Shown here one piece after another: positions 44,501-56,000 of a stretch of 64,000 nt of DNA (the stretch's first letter is position 1; each line of letters begins with the position of its first letter). Both the position numbers and the translations under genes were made by a program. The notes beneath the pieces were generated by a model. The model saw only the letters and a program-made list of their open reading frames with translations, was not told where the DNA came from and ran no database searches. The stretch spans positions 7,768,684 through 7,832,683 of the forward strand of contig CM040746.1 of NCBI GenBank assembly GCA_022829145.1. The letters run 5' to 3'. The stretch comes from Albula goreensis. Taxonomy: Eukaryota; Chordata; Actinopteri; Albuliformes; Albulidae.

Positions 44501-47500
44501 TGAAGTCTAACCAAATTAGAATGTCCCTTTAAAGGGTGTAAGCGCATTTGATTGAATTCCAGGATAGTGTCTCACAGATGGCGTGCTGGTATTCAAACCC
44601 CATGGGTGCTCTGTGTTATGTACCTGTCTGAAGAACTCCTCCATCAGCGCCCTGGTCCACTGGTAGTGCAGAGGCCAGGATTTGGCCGGGTGGCTGATGT
44701 CGGCTGCGTGCAGCATCAGAGATAGCGCTTTAGCCTTGTCTATTCTGTCAACCACAGACAACACCGCATCAGCTGACACCGACACAGACGCAACGGGGAG
44801 AGAGGGGAGGGAAATCTGGGGACGGCGGTGCGAAATGAGGGGTGTGAGCGAAGGCGTGTGTGTGTGTGTGGGGGGGGCAGGGGAAGGTTAGGGGGCTGGT
44901 GGGTTGGTGGTGGGGAGGGCGGGAGGTCAAAGCCTCACCTGGGACAGGTGCGAGGATTCTGAGGAGAGTTACGTGGACAAACAAGGGGGGGCGTACGTTC
45001 CACTCACCCTTCAGGCTGCTGCAGGCTGCTCCTCATGGTCTTGATCTGCTGGAAATGGCAGGACATATCCGTGCTCATGACCATCTCTATGACCAGGGCA
45101 CGCAGCTCCCTAAGGACACCGGGAGAGGGTGAGAGTCTCTAAAAGACATACATCATCCATTAGACACAACCTAAAGGGGGGTCCGACCCTCTAAAAACAC
45201 ACAGCCAGTCCTACAAAAACAAATAATAGAGGTCATGCCCTCAAAAAAACATCCTTGTCCTAAAATTTGATTTTCCTTCTAAAAATACACATCCCTAAAT
45301 ACATAAACAAGGGGTCATAGTAATTATAAGCATACATCCCAACATACAGATATACAAGGAAGGGGTCATGTCCTCTAAAAACACACACCCTATTCTGTAC
45401 ATATTGAGGTCAGGGGCTATGCGCTCTAAAAACAACTGCCCTTCCTGTAGACATTAACAGGAGGGACCATCCTCTTAAAAAAACATAAACGAGAGTTTAA
45501 AACACAGCCCGCTCTGCAGGTTCCCGTTCTCCCATATTCAGCCTCCTCCTACAGTCCTGAAGGCCGACGTACAGAACCTCAGTGGAGTGTCTGACCACGA
45601 CCCACAGATACATAAACACAGCAGTTAAGTCCCCTCTGAGGTCAGTCAGCCGGGGCCGCTGTCGCACAGAGGAGTAACATGCGACCTGTCGATTCGCGCA
45701 GCACGCGCCGAGCCCCTACTGATTTTGAGTGGAGTAATGAGGAGAGCTTCTCACCGCCAGTCGTCTTTCGATAGATTCACCAGGATGTTCATCTCATCCT
45801 CTTGCATAAGCTTGTAGGCAGCACTTACGTGGTGATTTTCCAGGACGGATCGGTCGTTGTAAAGGATGGCCACTTCTGACCTGCATGACAAAGCATGCAA
45901 AATGGAAATTATAACTGGAACCTCTGGAAAACAGATGTATATTAGGTCACCAACTGCTTATGGTCAATATCTCCTCAGAGCTTCAAATCGGAGCTTCCAG
46001 AGCTGAAGGGATTTTGAGACTCATTGATTTTTTTTTCCACGACCGCTTTTCAATTTTGTGACATAGCTAGAATGTTTTTTTCTAATTGTACCTGTGAGCA
46101 ACGAGATATCTTTGTGGCTTTTTTTCATTTGTGCTGCAGTTGAAAGTGAATGCTGCAATGAGCAGCAAGAGGAATGAGTATATGACTCACTTTAAGTGCT
46201 ACCTCCAACAGAACATTCTAGAAATTGGAAAAAAATGTCGCATTCTTCTCTGCTCAAATGTATATTGAGGTTGTCAACAGCCAAAAATTGAGAAATAATT
46301 TCATTATCTGGTCTCAGATTTTATTGTGGTACTGAAGTGCTTCTTGAGAGATAATAATAAAACAGGGATTGTTATTCATTTCATTTTTCATAAGATATCT
46401 CAGACTTGATATCCATGTGTGCTTTGAAAACACACAGGCTTAAAAATTGCTCTCCGACCTTCCTATCAAAAGGACATGGCCTTGACTCCACCACCAAAAC
46501 ACTCACTTCCGGGGGTTGTAAAGGGACAGGGCTGGTACCAAACAAAAGGGAGAGGCCAAAAATGGGGGGTAGGGCTTGGTTTTGGGTCTCTAGGACCTTC
46601 CTATCAAATATTATTCAGACTGGACTCACCTCGACCTGACTATTACCCCCTATCTTGACATGAGTCCCCATGGGACCCCAAAAGGCTCCACTGAAAACCT
46701 TGAATGTGAGTAATTCACACTCAATGTCAGTAGACCACTGACTGAAAGTTTCCTTCTCAGCAGCTCCTACAGAAACAATATGTGACCACTAGAGGGAACA
46801 GAGTGCAAATGGAATGCAATGTATTGCAGCTGCAGCTCATGGGTAGAAATGTGTTCCATATGCAAGATAGTATTTAGTGAGAGCTTTGCTTTCATATTGC
46901 AGGTGTTGAAAGAAAAGCAAAGCTCTGAAACTGACTGAGTGGACTGAAGTACAACATACTACATACATAATATAGTGATGACACGTGAGACAGGGAACAG
47001 ATCACTAAAGGTCATTACATTATTCTTGCTTCACATATGGTTTTCAGCCATAAATACTCCTTCAATCCTGAATAAGACTCTTTTTTTTGCATTTTCTTCT
47101 TCTTCTTTCCTATATGCATTGAACTACCATTCTATCGATGCCACTGGCTGTCTGTCTCCCACAGACTTGGGAGGAAGGGGCCATACGAAAGTGACTCCCC
47201 CAATTCATGAGTTAACTAGCCCTTGCAGACAGGACTCCAATTACACCTATTGCCATCAGAGGAACTCAAAGGCAACATAGCTTTTTTCTTTGATTTTATG
47301 GTCTTCCAAGATTTTGCAGTTACCCAGCTGTCCAGGAGAGGCCACTAGAGAGCAAAGTGAATGATGAATTTAACTAGCTTTATCTATTCCCCCAGAAGGC
47401 AGAGCAAATAATTGCCAAGCAAATGCACTTTTTTTTTCCATTAGCCACCAAAATGCAGTGGGATTTTCTGAGGGCCCCCAGACGCAAGATAGTTACTGAC

Positions 47501-50008
47501 AAAAGTGGCCAATCTAAATAAAAACCGAAAGCTAAAAGCAAGCACAAGTTAACGGCCAAAACTTGAAACACCATACATCAAAATATTTGAGGACCAACTG
47601 CAAGACTGACCTTGAGACCTGCACAGTCACCTCAACCACATGTCATGTCAACGTATAGCTGCACCTCTCACCTGGTCTGTATGTGGAAGTTATTGGTGGT
47701 CCCGGTGTGCTCAAAGTCATGGATAGCGGCTGCGAACACCATAGCGAGGATTTCCAGTTCAGTGAGCCAGTGCTGGTGAACAAACAATAAAAATGAGAGT
47801 GTGCTTTGGCACTTAAAGCACTTCCCAGATAAAACAAAGGAGTTAAACAAAAGGGATATGCATGTAGCTATTTCAAATGCAGCAGAACCTTAGAGATACA
47901 AAATTCATATAAATTACCCAAACCAAATGTGGTATAAACATGGAATTTACATTCTTAGTTAGCTTTATCAGAATCAATCTCTTTATTATTGACAAAAAAG
48001 GCGGGTATGATTTAGTACTTACAGGAGGCCTATCTATAACTAACCTATAACATAGGCCTAATCACAAGGGTTGAGTTGTACATAGAGAATAACACTTTTC
48101 TGTTACTTTGTGATTAATTGCTTTTTATATGTACCATTTGGTACTTGTGTCATGTTTTCCCCTTTAATGTTTTTGTGTTCATGTTGCGTAAAGAAAGGAG
48201 GGCAGAGGGAGGAGGGGAGAGGGAAGGGTCAAAACAAAAAATAGTTTTTGTCAAATGATTTCTACCAGCGGTTACTGCTAATATGACCAAAATCTTCTGA
48301 CAAAGACATTGTTTTGAATAGGTGTGTTTAGAGAGTGTGACCGGATGCTCACCATGAGCCCCGTGTGCAGCATCAGATAATGTGCTGTCTGCGTGACGTC
48401 GGCGGCGTGGGTCAGGTTGTGGTACGGGTTCCTGTGCTTGCTGTAGCCCACCTCCAGCGCCTCCACGAAGGAAACCAGTGAAGAGACCGGGATCTATTGG
48501 ACACGACATGAGATGGTTCCAACCAACAGATGCCGTTGGTTAGAGCATCGCCCTGGCACATATCGCAAAGTGCAGGGAAGGTTATTTGCTGTCCTGAATG
48601 AATGTCTCTCTTCAGTCTGCCCATCTTATTATCACATTACGCTAACTGATTTAACAGTCCCTGTCTAGCCTCCTTAGCTGATGTTGGCTGATGTACTGTG
48701 TCTATCATCATCATCATCATCATCATCATTATCATAAGAACATAAGAACAGAACATTCAGCTCAACTAACACTAACACTAATGCATCAAGCCCGGTTGTG
48801 AACACACCAAGGATCTGTTCCTCAACACATCCTGGCAACCTATTCCAAGCCTTAACAACTGTCTGTATAAAATAATACTTCATAATATGAATATGGGATT
48901 TACCCTTAACTAGTTTCTATCTCTGCCCCTTTGTTCCACAGACTGAGCTCAATGTGTGAAAAAAAATCTTTTGTAGTCCAAATCTTTTGATCAACATCAT
49001 CATCCTCATCATGAAAGGTTACGCATAATGAGATAAACTTTGATGATGACAAGGGGGTCATCGGCGACTCATACTGGGCCTTCTGAGGCGCACATTACAT
49101 TGTGCCACCTTCAAGGACTGCACAAGGTGGCATATAGCCGTAATGTGTGGTATTCTTCAAAGCCAAACAAAACCAAGACTTTAAGCTTTAATGAGCGGTG
49201 ACTGAAATATGTAATCCTAGGAAATGACTGAAATAAAAAATCCTGTGAGAACCGGTATCATAGAGGTGAGCTGTACATTCTGTCACTTTCAAATTGTTGC
49301 CAGTCTGACCCTGAAGCGGCTGATGAGGTCGTATCTGGTGAGAAGCTCGTAGACGAGGAACTTCAAGGCGTGCTCACTGCTGGCTTCGTGGAGAGCGAAG
49401 ACATCAAAGGACCATTTGTCCACATCCTGCAGGTCACAAAGTTCAGCAACAGCTTAATCAGAGAACCGGACAGCCACACAACATAATGACTTAATGGCAA
49501 CTTAGCAGTAATTAAGATCTATGTTAAACATCTAATCTTTCTAAGGGTAGTAAAAACAAAAGGGAAAAACTGGTTTTCAGTAGTGAAGGGTTCTGCTGCT
49601 TCTGTCATGGTGTGGGTGTGGAGAACATTTTTCTTGCATGGTTTTGTGAACCCATAACTAAAACGCAAGACTGATGTCAACTGTAACTCAACAGTTGGCC
49701 ACCATCTTCACCCCTTACTGAAGCTTTTTTTACTGCAGCAAGGTATCTGTCAAGATGACAAAGACGACAGATGGGCAGTCTTCAAATGTTTTGAGGAATA
49801 AATCAATGACATTACTCATGTCATGACCTTCCTAGACCTTCCTATGTGATTCTGTATTTATGTTGTATTCCTCTTACAAGTGGATTTCTAAGCAGTGGCC
49901 CAACATATTAATTTGGTGTTTTGATGTCTTTGTTCACTACTTGTAGTTCCATCACTATTTACCTACACAGGAAGCATTTAATGCTATTAAGAGTACTACT
50001 TAAGCTTA

Positions 50009-50044
<36 letters not shown>

Positions 50045-50049
50045 GCTCG

Positions 50050-50099
<50 letters not shown>

Positions 50100-53000
50100 A
50101 ACACACACACACACACATACACAGTTTTTAATAAATACCTTTAGGGCAGTGATCACAGTTGGAGGGTAGGTCAACCCGGCCATACTTGAAGTCCGTCTGT
50201 ACATCCTTAGGACACAAATAATCAATTAAGCATAAATTCAGAAACTCATTTCATGCTGTAAGGGAAAACATAAATATCTACAGTATAGTATGTTGAATTA
50301 CTATTCCATAATGCTTTACAAAGTTCTGTAAAATTGGCAACAAAACTCAGTGTGAGTGTAGTGGATTATGAACATAATTATAGAAAGAAGATCTACATAT
50401 TTAGAGATTTTCTTAGTGGTTAAGAAATAAAGTCTTGGGTAAGCGACCAAAGGAGACTGCCCACATGAGTTTTCTCTATTTATGGAGCCATAAGTGTAAA
50501 CAGCCTTGGAGGAATTTGCTGCTTTGGGACAATGGCCAGTCAACACTGACTGCCATATTCTCGATGGTGTTGCTGAACCTGGCTGTGCCAAATGGAAGAA
50601 CTATGGCGGCCCATAAGAGTGTTTTCATAAGCAGAGAGGAGGATCACAGGAATTTAAACAACATAAATGCAACATGTTTTTGGGCTCTCAGGGGCTTCAG
50701 TTATTAAGGACCTGCACTACGAGTGATGGCTGGTCCCTATAGCCAAGGCACTATGGGTTGAAGACTTCGCTATGTTGTTACAGAGAGTGGGGTGGGTTTA
50801 GACGGACCTGAGTCCCTTGGGTTAATGTGTTGTTAGCTCTGCTATTAGAATTAGCTCTGCCCAACAAGGCTGCAGAACACCCCCAGCTGCAGAACACCAG
50901 CTGTCATTGAAGAGTGATAAGTCTCTCCTCCAGTCGATGCTACCCCCCCATAGTAGTGTGTGGCCTGCAGAGTGTAGCAGTCACTGGCAGCAGTTCTCTT
51001 TAGTTTATACTCCAGGACCCAAAGTGGTAATATGAGAGGCCTACCTAGCAATTCCAAATTAGGGAGAAAAAAACCTTCTTCTAAAAAAAAACAGAATGAG
51101 TATTAAGTGCTAGGCTTGTATTGACTATAAAATTTTCCAAGTTACCTAGATCCAAACACAATGAATTAAAAGGAGTGGGAAGTGGTAAGGAGTCATAACA
51201 GTTTGGGTCGTGTCAATGACAGAAGGCATGTGTCATATACAAGGTGTGGCCTGCGGTGCAGTTTGTTTATTACTTTAGGTAACTCCACCCAAGTAGAGAT
51301 ATGTGAAGGCAGGCCTTCTCCACCATCTGTCTGCCTTCGCATGTAATAATTCATTACATGCAGTTTCTAAAATTATATTGTAAATTAGGCAAAATCAGGT
51401 AAAATTAGTGTTTGGCATAACAATGTCTTCCAAAAAGGCTAGGTTATTCATGTTAAGCCAGGCTGAGTCGTATGCTAGTCATGTATATGCTGTCTGTTTT
51501 ACATAATATATTGAAGGAGAATCACAGAACTTCATGGGCATCGAATGACTGCGGTGGTCTCATGCTGTTGCCATGGGAATGAGAGATACTGACCGCAGCT
51601 CTTTGCAAAAAAAAAAGAAAAGAAAAGCATGCTGTGCTGAGCCTCAAGTAAACCACTAGAAAAGGGAAAATTAATGTATTTTATTGGACTAGCTCTCCTA
51701 TTTAATTGAATTACTTGGAAAAATAAAATGCATTCTAATTCAATTGCTAATCACCAACTATCAAATGAACATGCACATACACTCACAAAAATACATATTC
51801 ATTTGAGTCATGATTGTATATTGCAGTTTGTACATATTTTGAACAATTCTTTTGAAACCATTGCTATATCAGTTCCTGAGTGCTTATATACAGTGTATCC
51901 TGGTAATTGGCCTCTGTTCATATTTCTGTTCTGAGAACAGCTATTTCAATACCTCTCAACGAATATCCCAGCCTGCACTGCATGTACAATGCTCCGGAAC
52001 CGGGGCTTCTCCTCAGGCCGTCTCCGCACCACGCCCATTTTTCTGGTGAAGGTGGAGGCCAGCCAATCGCGGACCTCCATGGGCACGGAGTCCGTCTGGA
52101 TGTCGCTGAGTTCGTCCTCTGCATCCAGGAGCCGCCTGTGAGGTAATGCATGTTTGAACCAGACAGCAGTGTCCCCGCTCCCCCAAACCCCCCCGCCCCC
52201 CCCACAGCCTGAGCCCCCAGGCTCCAAACAGTCTGCCATGGCTTGTTAGCACTGTGCCACCCCATATTTAAACAGAAAAAGGTAGAGAGAGACTAATGCC
52301 ATACTCACAGTATACAGAATCTGTAAGATAAATGAACTGTCGAGACAAACGATTCCTACCACTTAGAGAGAGAGAGAGATATAATGCATGTAGCCACACT
52401 GTAATTAAATGGAAGAGAAGAGAAACATCAGGGTCATTTCCCATGGCTCTACGGCATTTATTTAACGTAGGCCCAGTAGCTCGTACATCTGACTGCCTTT
52501 ATATGCGTCTTTGTGCAGTGAAAGAGCTGGCAGTGCAGACTTCTAGAATGCCAAAGCTGTAGGAATTCTTCAATGTGAACAGCACCCAGTAGAATTACCT
52601 TGGCTAACACTCAAAGTTGAGTCCTTCTGGTTCAAGCATTCAATAAAATGCAACAGTAGAGAGCACTTTTACTGAATACACAATTTACAAGACTGACACA
52701 ATAGTAAAGCTAAACGAGAAACATATAGCAATGAAATAAAATTCTTACTGTTGCACTTGTGTCATACAATTACACAGCACCATAGTTACCACTATAAAAG
52801 GAGTATGGAACTGCTAGTCTTTGTAATAACATATGCCTATTTATATAATGACAACTAACATGTAATAGAGCTAGGCTTGTTTCACATTACAATACAGTTA
52901 GCACCACCGCTGACTCTTGTTCCAATTTACCTAAAGTACAATTAGTCAGGATTTGTCTGCTGTTTCCAAAAAAATTATGATGTAATTATACAGGTATAAG

Positions 53001-56000
53001 TGCCACTCAAGGTAAAGAAATACGATACTCATTTTTCTGGCCAAACTCAGTAAATACAGAATATCAAAATCAGAAAAATATGCAATAGGTGGCATGGATA
53101 ATCATTTTTAAATAAATTGCTTGCCTAGTGTATTCATAAATTATCATCATTTTTAAAGAAAAACACTTGCTTTATGGGCACCTTCAGCAAATCGATTTAT
53201 ATTTACACAACTGCAAATTCCAGTATCTGAATTAACACACCATCGAATAGCAAGGGGTGGAATTTTGGTGTTCTGTAATCTCAGAAGCATCATCCTGAAT
53301 TACTGACAGGGCTGTATCCAAGGCGATGCTTGCAACACCTTAACCTGGGGACCTCTGAGTATGCTGGTATTTGTTCATGCCAATCCTTCAATTAATCAAG
53401 ATGATTGGGAAGGTGTTTGCCATTTTGTGATGTCACAGTGTTTACTTCTGTCAGAAAGCAGATAATGAACTGATCAATGAATAAATGGGACAGCTGATCA
53501 CGTGTATATAGCATAGCCTCCTGTATAGATTACAGTTCAATCAGCAGCCTGTTACACATTGGAAAGGGCGAAGGTTTCGAAGAATAATAGAAAACATTAA
53601 AAGCAAAAGGAAAAATGTATACAGTACTGCTTCCTCAAAAAAAAACACACAACAGAATACAAATGGAGCTATTAGCAGGAAAAGAGCTCCAAACACCTCC
53701 CGCCCTCGACACGCATATCTCCCTTTTATCGCTAGAGAGCCCATCCAACACGTTCGGTATCAACGCTAACAAAGCTCACGGCAGACACACTGTGACAGCT
53801 CCATATAACCCTCATCGTGAAGGACTTCAGAGATGGCGTTAAACAATGGGAGCGCGGTGCCAGCAAGCACACCTTCGCGTCAATCACTCTGTGCCTTTTG
53901 AAAATATTCGCCGTCGCTGTCTCTCGCTTCACTAGAGGCAAACTGTGCACCAGTGCAAAGAAGCTGAGCCTGGGGAGAGATCCCAAGCCAAAGAAGCACA
54001 GAACAGACAGAACAAAAGGAGACCTTGATCATCAGACATTGACAGAGGAAATTTTGTGGCTTTATGCCTTTCTTTTGTATTTCACGTTATACAGACTTCA
54101 AAAGCATCAAAGCAGAATTCCACAAAAATGATGTAAAATACAAAAGTATCGATTTTTACTCATCCATTGATCCTATTTAATAATTATAAATCATTGATGT
54201 ATTTCCTGATCCAGGCTCTGAACTAAACCAGTAAAGTAATTTCAGATCCATTATTTTAAAATGAACCTCATTTTCCACACCTCACTGTGTCACCCTCTTC
54301 TCACATTCTTCACCTGGCCCCTTTTTATACTTATGGGGTCTGTAATTGCAAACACATTCTTAGTTTGCCTTCAGAATGCATCAGTCAATACCATTGGTCA
54401 ACTTCGGCCTTTGGTCAACCTTTGGCCCATGGCGAGTCACATGCTTCACATAGTTGTTGCAGATTGGCTGCTGGTGAGAAACCGCTCCAAATAGCTCGTT
54501 CCATGTTCTCACTGATGCTCATCTATTTTGATATCTGGTGACTGGGGAGGCCGTTGCAACAAGCTGAATTTGCTCCCATGGTTCCAGGAACATTCTTGGG
54601 CAATCCTAGCCTTGTGACATGGATCATAATCGTATTGAAAAGCCCATTTGCAGTGATGTTCAAACATCCTGTGGCTCTCAATCTTTTCTGTTCTCTTTTC
54701 AAAAGACTCTATTCGTACTACAAAAACACATCCCACACCATCATACCACCGCCTGCCTGCAGTGGTTCCATGCTGTGGTTTCGGCCATGTCTTGATCCTC
54801 CCTTCAGGGTAAAACAGCAGGAGACATCGGACCAAGTGATTTGAAAGGTTTTCCCATCCTCCATTGTCCAGGGTTTGCGTTCCTTAGCCCACTATAGCCA
54901 AAGCTTCTAATTTTCATAGGTAGCAGATTTCTCAGTCTACTGTGAGTACACATTCACAGTGAGTACCATCCGACCTCCTTTAGTGTAGCCTAATTGTGCG
55001 ATTCTATAACTAACCAAGCAGACTATTTCACAGAAAAAGCAGGCATACATAACATACCTCTAACGTTATATTGTCATTACTTTCTTTTATTGCCACAGAC
55101 ACAGTGATGATATAAGAGCGTTGATACTAGCTTAGTGGGAGAAGCCTGGCTGCACGCGCACAGTCAGTGAAACCATGACTGTGACATATATAGCACAGTG
55201 TGACAGTGTCACACAGCAAAAAATATGCTCCGCTCTGTTGTAATCGGTCGATTCTACTGACCCTGAGGGATCTCATATATCAGAAACTCTGATGTATGAG
55301 GAAGGAGAGGGACACTGGTATTACAAGAGAGGGTATAGTATCACATGTGCTAGCTCCACACCACAGTGCTTCACATGTCAGTGCAGACCAGACCACAAGA
55401 CCGCCCAGAGAAACCATGTCAATCATCTACATTTCCATAGGGATAATGATTGCTTACATACCCCAATGACTGATTACATATCTTACCTCTGATATGTACC
55501 AACACATTGATCCTAGTAATTCCCTGACCTTGAAAGAATAGCAATCATTGATATTTAATTGTTGATATCAGATAATTAATTGTTGTTATTATGGGATTTA
55601 AATTATCATAAAAAGAAACAACTGTCAAACAACTGAACCTGACAGAATCAATTTTAACGGCTCTGTCTGTTCTCTGGAATGAACTACTGTTAAGTGATGC
55701 ATGTTATTATAATCCACTTTATTATGTAGCAGTAATGCACAGATCGTTTCCAACATTCTTCTATCTGTTTTATGCATTTGTATCAACATTTATTCAAATC
55801 TATTTACTGCACGTCTGATAACTATCACCAAGCATTTGGCTGTATCATGAATGATTTAACCTTGATTCAATCTTATACAAACACTATGTAAATCTTGGAC
55901 CACACAGCCTAGGGCATACTTGTTTCAAACAACAAACTGAGTGAAATTAATGCTAGCCTAAGATTGTGATGTAATGTGTTCTAATGTAAATGTTTTTAAT

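Noticed and set aside
53817..54131. 104-codon plus-strand frame beginning MKDFRDGVKQWERG
   Set aside because: No recognisable domain. It is on the strand opposite PDE1A and overlaps the candidate regulatory block; likely chance.
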